Shown here piece after piece: positions 18,152 to 27,509 of a DNA stretch of 64,000 bases; within the stretch, counting starts at the first letter, position 1, and every line of letters starts with the position of its first letter. The notes beneath the pieces were generated by a model. The model saw only the letters and a list, made by a program, of their open reading frames with translations. It was not told where the DNA came from and ran no database searches. The stretch lies in NCBI RefSeq assembly GCF_022701175.1, contig NZ_CP078088.1, forward strand, positions 1,550,001 through 1,614,000, in the 5' to 3' direction. This stretch comes from Allobaculum sp. Allo2 (GTDB lineage Bacteria; Bacillota_I; Bacilli_A; Erysipelotrichales; Erysipelotrichaceae). The position numbers and the translations under genes were made by a program.

Positions 18152-19991
18152 ATGAATGTGCCGAACCCTTACCAGACAATCCGCAACGAGCTCCTCGAAG
18201 ATCTTCATCATCAGATCAGCACCATGACGGAAGAAGAGAAAGACAAATTTATTGAGGATATGTACCTGGATCTCTATTTCGCTAAAGAAATCAATAAAGC
18301 CGTGAAAAGCGGCCGCTTTGGTCCTTCTACGGAAAAGATGGTTCCCTTGAAACTGGATTACTCTGAAAACGAGGACGGCGGCCCAGATATCAATATTCTG
18401 AATAAACAGCTGGCTCAGCTTGATCTGAAAGCCGATGTTTGTTTTAACCGGGCTGCGAAATATCAGGAAGAGGGAGACCGCTATCGTAAAGAAGCTGAAG
18501 ATTTAAAGCTCAGTTCTGTTGAAGGAAGCAAGAAAAACCTTCCACCAAGTGCAGAAAGCAGGAAGCGGTCAAAGAAACCACTACCTTCAGTGTAGAAGGG
18601 GAAAAGCGCATTTGCCCAGTTTGCGGCTGTGAGATGAAAACTGTTGGAATGAAACGTCACTATAGGATTCATCGGATTCCCGCTCGCTATAGGCTGGAAG
18701 AAGTGCTGCGTGAGACAGTCGCGTGCCCAAACAAGTGTACGGATGAAAACGGGAAAGCCATCATCCGCACCGCCGAACCTGACGAGCCTGCACTGATCGA
18801 CAAGAGTGTCGCAACTTCCTCTATGGTCGCGGGAATTGCCTACGATAAGTTCGTAATGGGAACCCCGGCCTATCGTCAGGAAAAGCACCTGAGTCTCACG
18901 GGACTGCCGATCAGCCGTCAGACCATGGGCAACATCCTGGAAAAAACTTACGATCTTTATCTGAAGCCCCTCGTAAAACAAATGATTGAGGATCTCCCAA
19001 ACTGTAACGTCGTCCATATGGATGAGACGGTTTTAAAGTGCACGGAGGTTAAAGATCGAAAACAGTCTTCTATGGTTGTCGCCGTCAGCGGAATCTATGA
19101 AGAGAACCAGATGGCTGTCTATAAGTTTTTCCCTTACAAGAAACAGGAGTTCGTAATCGCCCTCCTTGGCGGTTCTTTTCGTCATGCCCTTATGACAGAC
19201 GGGCTTTATGCATATGCCAACTACTATGGCCCCTGCAGAAAGCTCAACTGTATGGCCCATGCGAGAAGAAAGATCTTCGAAGCCATCAAAGTCCGGTCAG
19301 ACTTCGCGCAGTATCAGGCAGACGTCCTGAAGTGGGAAAAGACCACACTGGAGAACGACGAAGAGGCCGCAGAAGCGGCAGCCCAGCTGGACGAAACAGA
19401 GAGCCCGAACCAAGTCCGGGTCTCCAGATTCTGCTCACAGCCCTGTCTCTGTTCGGGAAGCTCTACCACATCGAATCCCACGTTGCTTCTTACTCGCACG
19501 AGGCGAGAACCGAAGTTCGGCAGGAACTTTCAAAGCCCTGCTTTGAAAGACTCACAAGAGTCATGATGGAGATTCAGAGTGGATTCGAGGAAAGAAGCAC
19601 CGCCTACAGAGCAGCCAAGTACTTCATGGATCGAGCGAACTCGTTGGGAAGGTACCTGGAAGACGGTGATTATCCGATCGACAATAATGTGGCAGAAAGA
19701 GCCGTAAAGCCATTCGTGATCAATCGCAAAAACTTCCAGACTACGAAGAGTATCAAAGGTGCGGAAGTCGTCGCAGCGTTTATGACTTTGTTTCGATCGG
19801 CTGAAATGAACGACTTAAATCCAGAGCGCTACATGGAGTACGTTCTGGATGAACTCAAATGGTTCAAAGACGATGAAATCGCGGTAGATGTATTGAAGTC
19901 ACTTCTGCCGTATTCAAAGGATTTACCTGAATATCTTCGAATTGGATACCGTGGACCGGATCCGAAGTATGAAGAAAACGATGAAGAATAA
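18152..19991 (+). pseudogene. tnpC: IS66 transposase TnpC, copy 1, frame-broken
   Basis: DDE transposase of IS66. The order of parts is: an N-terminal region with helix and linker (MNVPNPYQTIRNELLEDLHH), a zinc-finger-like ICPVCGCEM, then the DDE core with DE in VVHMDETVLKC, D in ALMTDGLYAYANYY, CMAHARRKIFEA, and E in DNNVAERAVKPFVINRKN. Two breaks split it. One in the AAA run near 18575 is shared with copy 2; the other, near 19405, lacks one A that copy 2 has. In the first, the start frame closes at 18595 while the finger lies in the -1 frame. The stop is at 19991. Confidence 0.85.
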
Positions 19992-20077
19992 AAAATACGC
20001 CAAGCGGGATCTCGAAAGGGATCCCGTTTAGCGTATCTAATATTCAGTCTCGCGTATACCCGTCGATTGTTTGACAC

Positions 20078-20873
20078 TTACGCTTTTGATGTTTCTTTGG
20101 AATTCTTAACGACGGAATCCATCGCGTGCGTCAGCCACGCGATGGATTTGGCTAGCCGCTCGTCGGGCTGGTAAAAGTGATTGCCTGGATTTTCTTCGAA
20201 CGCACAGTTCAGACCAGCCTGTGAAAAGTATTTGGACAAATCGCGGGTGATCGACTCCGTTGTCTTCAAATACGGATCGGAAGTTCTGGATTCTTTTGTC
20301 CCAATAGAAAAGTACAGCGCCTCTAAGGACGAGGGAATCTCCTGATTCTGGATCCATTCTGTCAGTTCGGGATACCAGAGAGAACCGGATACGCTGGCTG
20401 TACAGTCAAAACACGAACTGGAGAGAGCTCCATACAGAGCGAACAGACCGGCCATGGAATAGCCGATCAGCCCAGTCCAGGGATTTCATACGTCAAAATC
20501 GATTTGGACCAGAGAAGAACGCGGCTTTCAATCCAGTTCAGATAGTCTTCTGCACGCCCGTTGAAAACAGAATCGGTTCCATGAAGCGTAATGCGTTCAA
20601 ACCATGGAGAAAGATCGGCGTTCCAGTCAAATCCGGAAATCACCAGCAGGTTGAACGCTTTGGCCCCTTTTCGATGACAGGCCTTAAAGAAGGCTTCATA
20701 AAGCTTTCCGTCTGCTGCTCGCTGTTCAGAATGAGAAGCGGCAGCGGCCGCTTGCCGTGAACAGCCAGCGTGAGAGTTCGGGAATCCAGGCTCGCAGTAT
20801 AGAAGCGAACAGCAGGAGCCCCCGACCTGGTCAATCCTTCGGATGGGTTTTGAGAAAGCGTATCGTGACTCAT
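20078..20873 (-). CDS. Alpha/beta-hydrolase esterase with IS66 at its 3' end
   Basis: Putative serine esterase of the IroE/Fes-like (esterase D-type) group, cytosolic. Corrected for two lost bases (near 20701 and 20481), it shows the nucleophile elbow GYSMAGLFALYG with the catalytic Ser and a C-terminal GNHFYQPDERLAKSIAWL with the catalytic His. The start ATG 20873 precedes a leader SHDTLSQNPSEG. IS66 copy 1 inserted in its last codons: the reading now stops at a TAA made from the IS end, whereas the sequence beyond the IS left end would have given about three more residues and a stop. The active protein is probably kept. Confidence 0.7.
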
Positions 20874-20924
20874 CGGCCGATTCCTCCTCGTCTTGTTCTG
20901 AAAACCGGGGAATGCGGTAATAAA

Positions 20925-22162
20925 TTACTGGGCCGCTGTTTTGTCCTTGGCCTGATCTTTTGCGTTTTCCATGACGACAACGGCCAGACCATCCAGAGAC
21001 GTTTCCTTCAGTTCCATCGGCAGCTTTTTGCCGGTCAGGTTCATCGTTTTAACGACCATGTCAAAGGAAACACGGTTTTTCTTCACGTTGCGCAGATACT
21101 TGGCGAGTCGAGCCGCATCGACGGCGCGTGTGGACGCGACAGCGTTTCGCTCAATGCAGGGGATCATGACGTAGCCCATAACCGGGTCGCAGGTCAGACC
21201 CAGATGGTGTTCCAGTCCCATTTCTGCGGCGGATTCGATCTGTTCATTGCTCAAGCGGAACAGGGAAGCGACAAACGCAGCGCCCATGGCACAGGCGGCA
21301 CCGACTTCAGCCTGACAGCCGGCTTTCGCTCCGGAAATCGTAGCGTTTTCCTGAATGAGGTTTCCGATCAGCGCAGCCACTTTCAAACCGTTGAGAATGG
21401 ATTTTTCGGCATGCCCAGATCGATGGAATAGTGATAGACCAGGGCAGGAAGGACGCCGGCCGATCCCATAGTGGGAGCGGTAACGACGGTTCCGCCCGAC
21501 GCGTTCTGCTCGGCTGCCGCATACGCGTAGCTCTGTATAAGAAGCGCATCGCGGTCGGCTTCAGTGTCGCACGTTTTCGCGGATTCGTACAGGGCGTAGG
21601 CAACGCGGTCGAGATGAAGCTTGCCGGGAAGGGTACCGGTTTTGGACAGACCTTCCTTTACGGATTTGATCATCGCCTTGTAAATTTTCTGCATGTAGGC
21701 ATCGATGTCCTTGCCTTCCACTTCGGTCACGTATTCATCGAGACGCATGTATTTCTTCTTGCAGTAGTGCTGAATGTCATCGAGCGTGGTATGGGGGTAA
21801 ATATCCTTCGCGCTTTCCGGCTGCTTGCCGTCAATCATCAGCTTGCCGCCGCCAATGGAGACGTACGTTTTTCCAGAGTGGATCCGTCCGGACGGATTGC
21901 CTTGATGACCATGGTATTGGGGTGAGCCTGCGGGGTCTTGATGTCGAAGTGAATATCGATTTTTTTCCGCGGAGCGTCTTTTTAAAATTGCATCCGTCAG
22001 GTGCCCTTTTCCTGTCAGGGCAAGAGAACCGTAAAGGGTGATGTCAAAAGCGGCGGCATCGGGTGCGGATTCAAGAATGTCCCTGGCGGCCCGCATTGGA
22101 CCGAAGGTGTGCGAGCTGGAAGGGCCGGGGCCGATCTTAAACAGTTCACAGATGGTTTGCAT
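20925..22162 (-). CDS. sdaA: L-serine ammonia-lyase (serine dehydratase), single chain
   Basis: Iron-sulfur L-serine dehydratase, converting L-serine to pyruvate and ammonia. The N-terminal (beta) part has the family's [17 protein letters not shown]. The C-terminal (alpha) part has [20 protein letters not shown] and [20 protein letters not shown], with the conserved cysteines for the [4Fe-4S] cluster. Four A/T runs appear one base short, near 21404, 21870, 21963 and 21980. Corrected, it is a continuous protein of about 413 residues, with both domains in one chain as in E. coli SdaA rather than the B. subtilis split. Serine is a common substrate for gut fermenters. Confidence 0.85.
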
Positions 22163-22477
22163 GGTAAAGCCTCTCTTTCAGAGCAAAAAAATAATTCATT
22201 CCTATCGTAAGTCCGTTCCAGTTATAAATCTGTCCGGATACTTTAAGAAGTAAGTCTGCGTCTCTATTGTACAGAATCGGAGAACAGAATCGAAACGATG
22301 TTCCTGTCTCCCCGACAGATTGAAGCCTGCAGGAAAAGAATTTTTCGGGATGGGAAAGCAGGCGAATCGGCCGAATATTCTTAAGGACAGATCATTCTGG
22401 CTTCTTCTGTACAGAGGAAGTGGATCTGTTTTGTCAGAACGCCGGAAAAATGAAAAGAGAGCCTCGCTAAAAGGCTT
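22163..22477. other. 315 bases between two minus-strand genes; hairpin only
   Basis: No gene is seen. An inverted repeat ACAGATC...GATCTGT (22385-22433) with an inner CTTC/GAAG could be a terminator for the SWIM gene. A TACAAT-like -10 for the serine dehydratase lies near 22270 on the minus strand. Confidence 0.4.
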
Positions 22478-23256
22478 TCAGGCGGGATGAAATTTCAAAA
22501 ATGAGCGGTTTGAGTCCTCTGGCACATTGGAATAGTTTGGTTTAAATTCCAAACAGGTCTCCGACATTCTCCGTAAGAATTCGCGATGAGGGACGATCTG
22601 CATTTTCAGCATCTGTTCCAGCCGGTTTTCGATCGCCTTTTCCACGAGAGACTGCGGATCGATGCCGCGCAGTTCAAACAGCAGCAGAGGCCTTTCTTCC
22701 AGGCGCAGAGCGGTTCCATACATTACGGCCGCCACATGCTTGCACATGGAAGCGCCGTCCGGGCATGAGCAGTCAAAATGAATTTCGTGCGGACCCGGAA
22801 ACAGGCCTTCTTTGGACGCGAACAGATCCTGCAGGTCTTTTGGGAACTGGCCGTTGACCAGCGCGTCCAGTGAAGAAATTCCAAATTCACAGCGCTCCTG
22901 GATTCTGGCTGCCACATTGGGATGCAACGGATCAATGCGTACAACGACATTATACGGTTTGCGGGTGGTGCCCTGTACAAGCCCTTCGATCACACCCTTT
23001 TGAATCTGAAGGTCCAGAACGAAGCCGTTTTTCACATACCGTCTTCCTCTTGGCAGGCGGTTGGAAAAAACCGAATAGCGTTCGAGATTGCGGCACCAGG
23101 CATCGCCCCACCAGGTGGAGCAGATTTTTCTTCTGGAATCGTCTGCGATGACCGGATCGATCAAGGTTCCCTTTTTCTAGCTTTTTGAATGTAGGCTTCC
23201 GCCATCCTCATCTGTTCGTCGACGGAAACGTAACTGCTGTATCCCCAGTAACTCAT
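22478..23256 (-). CDS. SWIM zinc-finger protein (YwqB-like)
   Basis: Protein with a SWIM zinc finger: FDCSCPDGASMCKHVAAVMYG provides the CxCx8CxH ligands. The start ATG 23256 (MSYWGYSSYVSVDEQMRMAE) overlaps the stop of the SNF2 helicase gene as TTATGA. One A run near 23173 lacks a base between QKARKK and GTLIDPVIADD. In Bacillus the same pair (ywqA-ywqB) encodes an SNF2 helicase and a SWIM protein; SWIM domains often bind DNA or protein. The two proteins presumably act together, in a role that is not known. Confidence 0.8.
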
Positions 23257-24864
23257 AAGCGTATCCTCATGGCCTCGATCAGATCTTCATCGGAAAGCGT
23301 GGCCAGCCAGCTTTCTGCAGACGTACCGACTGCATCATCGGGAGTTTCTGCTTCGATTCGATCATCTCATGGATCTTTTCTTCAATCGTATTGGAGCAGA
23401 CAAATTTATGAACGATGACATTTTTCTTCTGGCCAATTCGATAGGCGCGGTCTGTCGCCTGGTTTTCTACAGCCGGGTTCCACGAGCGGTCAAAGTGAAT
23501 GACATGGCTGGCCTTCGTCAGATTCAGACCGGTACCGGCAGCCTTTAAAGACAGTACGACAAATGGAATATACGTTTCCTGCCGGTTAAACGCATCCACA
23601 ATCTTCTGCCTTTTCTTGATTGGAGTCTGCCCATGAATGATAAATCCTTTCGCTCCGAAGATCGTTTCCAGAAATTTGGCCAGATGCTCGGTCATTTCCC
23701 GGTACTGTGTAAAGATAAGAACGGATTCATGATTCTGGGCAATTGGTTCACAGAGCTCCGCGAGCATTTTGAATTTGCCCGATTCAGAGGGCACATACGC
23801 CGTATCTCCGAGATACTGATCCGGGTGATTGCATACCTGCTTCAGCTTGCTCAGGGTAGAAAGGACAAGTCCCTTGTGCTCAATGCTGGCATGGCTGTCG
23901 ATTTCGCCGTTCATAGACTGTGCCTGTTTTTCAGCCAGCTCCGAGACGATCTTTTGTAAAGAACGATCTGAGACTCGCTTAGCTCAATGTAATCGTTCTG
24001 TTCGATTTTATCGGGCAGATCGCTGATGATGCGCTTATCGCTTTTGAGCCGGCGCAGCAAAAGGGAGAAATGGTTTTCTGCAGCTTTCCAAGATAGTCCG
24101 ACTCGGATGCCTGCCCCTGTTGAATAAAGTTCGCAAACTCTTTCTGTGTTCCCAGGACGCCTCGATTGAGGAAATCAAAGATCGACCAGAGGTTGATCAG
24201 ATCGTTTTCGATCGGCGTACCGGTCATCGCCAGACGCATATGGGCCTGCAGACCTATGACGGAAGATGTCTGTCTGGTTTTGGGATTCTTGATTGCCTGC
24301 GCTTCATCGAGGACTAAGAAATCCCAGTGAATGTCTTTTAAGGCGTCCAGACGAGAAACTATGCCGTACGTGGTCAGATTCAGAAACGGGAGATCCACTT
24401 TGTCAGACGTTTTAAAGGCATCTACGGCTTTTTTGCCATGAAGAATTCCCACGCTCAGATCGGGAGTAAACTGCGATGCTTCTTTTCGCCAGTTAGCAAT
24501 GAGCGAAGCCGGTACCACCAGAAGCGCTTTCTTTTCCGGATCTTTCTGATGCTCTTTTTCCAGCCATGCCAGGGTCTGTACGGTTTTTCCAAGACCCATA
24601 AAGATGGATGCGGTTAAGCAGGAGATCTGGGCTCGTCTGACCTTGTATAATCTCTGCAGCGCAGGCGTCACCTATTGCGAGATTCATCAACCCGCTCCCA
24701 GGAAACAGCCAAAACGGAAAACGGTCCTCAACCGGAAGTTTGCCTTTGAGCTTCTTAGAAAGTTCTTTAATTACGAGTTCCTGGATGAAGAATATCTGCT
24801 CAGGCAGATCTGGAAGCATAAATCGCAGGTCAAAGAAGGCAGGTATTTTGATCGGCATGCTCAA
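23253..24864 (-). CDS. SNF2-family helicase (YwqA-like), N-terminally short
   Basis: Swi2/Snf2 ATPase, a double-stranded DNA or nucleoprotein translocase. Motif I is MGLGKTVQTLAW, Ia is LLVVPASLIANWRKE, II is LVLDEAQAIKNP (DEAQ), III is LAMTGTPIEN, and the C-terminal RecA domain has FIIHGQTP, LSLKAAGTGLNLT and ENQATDRAYRIGQ. At least two frame losses occur (23333-23340 and around 23960-24060). YwqA-like proteins are about 900 residues, with a long N-terminal SNF2-associated part. Here only about 70 residues precede motif I, and the usual 'ADDMGLGKT' reads SIFMGLGKT. The gene may be truncated. Confidence 0.8.
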
Positions 24865-25146
24865 AGAAAACCGGACTCAAATCAGCACCAACTAATGTGG
24901 ATAATTTTCTTATACAACTAAGATTGTTTTGGAGATACTGAACAGCAGCTCTTTTAAGTGCGCCAAATTTTTCAAAAGACAAGATAAACTTATCCAAATA
25001 AGATAACGTCACCGTGATATCACCGTGAGGAAGGTACGACTTCTGAGACAGGTTAGGTTCAAATCATTGTTTTATCCGGAAAACCGAAGGGCATTGGTAA
25101 TAATCAGCGAAAACCCGTCGGGAGTAATCTGATAAACAAGTTCCAT
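24865..25146 (-). pseudogene. Possible degraded 5' part of the SNF2 gene
   Basis: At 25146 an ATG follows a good AACAGGAGATAAAAA site and opens MELVYQITPDGFSLIITNAL, which stops after 24 codons. Further on, a second frame reads LSYLDKFILSFEKFGALKRA, and a third continues into the helicase. Simple one-base repairs do not join these without meeting stops, unlike other genes here. The region could be the remains of the helicase N-terminus after an internal deletion. I recognise no domain in it. Confidence 0.35.
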
Positions 25147-25470
25147 TTTTTATCTCCTGTTCTTTCTCTTTGTACAGTCAAATTCATCCGCAGCTTCATA
25201 AACACAGAAAGCCGTTCATCTGAACAGCCCATGTATAACCATATTCTAGCCAATTCAGCAGCAGAAAAATTCCGAGTTCGACAAACACGCTCTCTGCGAA
25301 CATGGATTTATCGTGGCAAGTCTGCGGTAACGCTGTCTGTAGAAAAATAGATAGGCCGGAAAAAGAGTGACATCGGGAAAACGAAAGAGCGGGTTCGTAG
25401 GCCAATATGCAAAAAAATCGCAGTTTCAGACTTTATTCAGTCAGAAACAGCGTAAGTGAATGTTTAAAAA
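25147..25470. other. 324 bases without a recognisable gene
   Basis: This is the gap between the MFS gene and the helicase region, both on minus. It contains no frame with family features and no strong hairpin. Confidence 0.35.
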
Positions 25471-26746
25471 TCAGTTTGAAGTGTGTGCTCCGTTTTCATC
25501 ATAGACGGGATCAGGAAGGGTGTTGGCCCTGGCGAAGATCAGGTAGCCGATCAGAAACAGGAAGGCGAGCGTGCCGACCGCAATGTTCTGCTGACCGGTC
25601 AGCTGGGAAATCAGCCCGACAACGAGCGTTCCTAAAAAGCTCGCGCCTTTGCCGGCAATGTCGTACAGACCAAAGTATTCACCGGTCTGGTTTTTCGGAA
25701 TGATCCGCGCAAAGTACGAACGGCTGAGTGCCTGAATCCCGCCCTGGAATACGCCGACGGCGGCGGCGAGAATCCAGAACTGCCAGATGGAATACATGAA
25801 CAGGGCAAAGATTGAAATGCAGAAGTAGGCGAAGATGCCAACTTTGATCAGCTCGCCCGCGGAGTAGCTTTTGGCCAGATAGCCAAAGAGAATGGCAGCT
25901 GGAAAAGCGATGACCTGTGTCAGAAGCAGGGCCAGAAGCAGACCCGTCTGATCGAGTCCAAGTGAGGTTCCATAGGCGGTCGCCATCTCGATGATGGTAT
26001 AGACGCCGTCGATATAAAGAAGAATGCCGCCATGAACAGGAGAACTTTGCGGTTATGGCCGATTTCCTTAAGGACTTTCCAGAGTCGTCCAAACGTCTGA
26101 CGTGCCGCATGCCCTTTACGGGGTACGAAATGTTTCTGCTTATAGCTGAAGGCCAGCGGCAGAGTAAACAGCGCCCACCACACGGCGTTCAGTAAAAATA
26201 CCAGAAGAATTGCGGTCTGAAAGCCCATGCCCAGATTTTCGTAGCCGAGCATCAGGCCTAAAGAAACGATGAAAGGAATGCAGCTGCCGATATAGCCCCA
26301 GGCATAGCCTTTTGAGGAGACCATATCCATTTTGTCTTCCGGGCAGACATCGACGAGCATGGAATCGTAGATGACTAACGAAATGCTGTAGAGAATCTTG
26401 CAGAAGATAAACAAAGCGAGAAACGCCATCCAGTGACTGGGAATCCAGAAACAGAACAGCAGCAATGCGCCGGCCAGGGCATTGCCCAGGAAGATTTTTT
26501 CTTGTTTCCGTCAAAGTCGGCGAGCGTTCCCATTAAGGGGCCGGCAATGGCCACACAGATTGTGGCGATACTTGCCGCGTAGGACCACCAGGAGAGATAT
26601 TCCGTTTCCGAAAGACCGGCCTGTGTAGCCAGGTGATTAAAGTAGATGGGCATAATGGACGTTGCAAGCAGGATAAACGCGGAGTTTCCTACATCGTACA
26701 TAATCCATTTGAGCTCCAGAGTTGACAATTTATTTTTCATATTCAT
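25471..26746 (-). CDS. MFS transporter, UMF1/Atg22-like
   Basis: Twelve-helix major-facilitator permease of the UMF1 (unknown major facilitator, Atg22-like) group. The N-terminus ELKWIMYDVGNSAFILLATSIMP is diagnostic ('YDwGNSAF'). The loop GPLMGTLADFDGNKKK is the MFS A-motif region. The C-terminal half has GGIQALSRSYFARIIPKNQTG and EYFGLYDIAGKGASFLG, again typical. Two lost bases, in the T run at 26495-26500 and near 26012, split it into three frames. The corrected length is about 425 residues. The substrate is unknown; Atg22 relatives export amino acids from vacuoles. Confidence 0.85.
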
Positions 26747-27124
26747 TCCTCAGGCACAGTTTAGCATTCTCGCCGAAAAATCACAGTATTAGCTTTTCCT
26801 ATAGGATATTGTTGACATTGTAAACAAATTGGATTTTTGTACAGTTCGATTTTTGCTGGATGTAGTTCATGAAAATGAAAGCAGATACGCACGCAGCGCC
26901 GATTAGCTAGAAACGGATCGAAGCTGCAAACCAGGCTGTCAGAACTGGGAAAAACAGGGGGCAGAAAAACTGGAATTCTCTGCCCATCCGTCCAGCCAGC
27001 TGCTGTGTGGACAACTGAGAAACCCGACTTTGTAAGGTACAAATCCGGCTTTCTCTTTTCGGTCGAAGAGAGGGGAGTTGACGAGCTCGCAAAGTCTTTG
27101 ATAAATTACCACTAACGCCATAAT
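26747..27124. other. Divergent upstream region of the MFS and leuS genes
   Basis: TTGACA occurs near 26812 with TTTTTGTACAG about 17 bases on. The stretch TTGTTTACAATGTCAACAA on the minus strand is a near-palindrome that could be an operator. No gene is seen. Confidence 0.4.
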
Positions 27125-27358
27125 TCAGAAGCAGTAGAAAATAAAGAAAGCTCGCAGAGAGCCGGCGGTTGGTGAAAGCCCGGCAGTTTCTTCTTTCGAA
27201 CTCGTCTGGATTGCGTAATGCAGACCTGCTATATGGGCATTAAGTGCACAGATCTTTATTCCTTTTCTTTAAATGGGAATTCAATCAACAGACGATCTGT
27301 GAAGCAAGGTGGTACCGCGTAGTTTACGTCCTTACAGTTTAGGTAAGGGCGTTTTCTT
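27125..27358 (+). promoter_or_regulatory. T-box leader with a Leu specifier
   Basis: The leader has the Stem I distal-loop consensus GAGAGCCGGCGGTTGGTG, then GAACTCG in the specifier position with CTC (Leu) at 27201-27203. The T-box AAGGTGGTACCGCG (27306-27319) is followed by the terminator ACGTCCTTAC...GGTAAGGGCGT and T's. Uncharged tRNA-Leu should stabilise the antiterminator and allow leuS expression. Confidence 0.9.
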
Positions 27359-27509
27359 TACGGAAGGACTTTTTCCGAAGGCACCTGCCGCAAGGGTATT
27401 GACTCGCTGTACACGCGTCCTGCAGTTTCTCTGCACATGGAAAAGACCCAGCCGATTGGAACCGTCTAAAGGCGCCGTTTCGATCGAAAAGAAAGGAAAG
27501 GAAATCAGT

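Larger units (their letters stand above)
17597..20081 (+). mobile_element. IS66-family insertion sequence, copy 1 (2485 bp)
   Basis: The ends are imperfect inverted repeats starting GTAAGYGTCAAA (left GTAAGCGTCAAATAAAAGAC, right on the minus strand GTAAGTGTCAAACAATCGAC). The element holds tnpB and tnpC but no tnpA, although most canonical IS66 members have three genes. The flanks are GCTTTTTG on the left and GCTTTTGA on the right. The right copy is the 8-bp target duplication missing one T. Copy 2 at 49963-52447 has exactly the same length and differs by about five substitutions and two one-base indels, so transposition was recent. Confidence 0.92.

Noticed and set aside
20757-21431. A 224-codon plus-strand frame opposite the serine dehydratase
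   Set aside because: It is antisense to a gene with clear Fe-S and family motifs, with a composition typical of a shadow frame.
25048-25064. GGTTCAAATC, resembling a tRNA T-loop
   Set aside because: No acceptor, D or anticodon arms pair with it in the surrounding 90 bases. No tRNA was found in the window.
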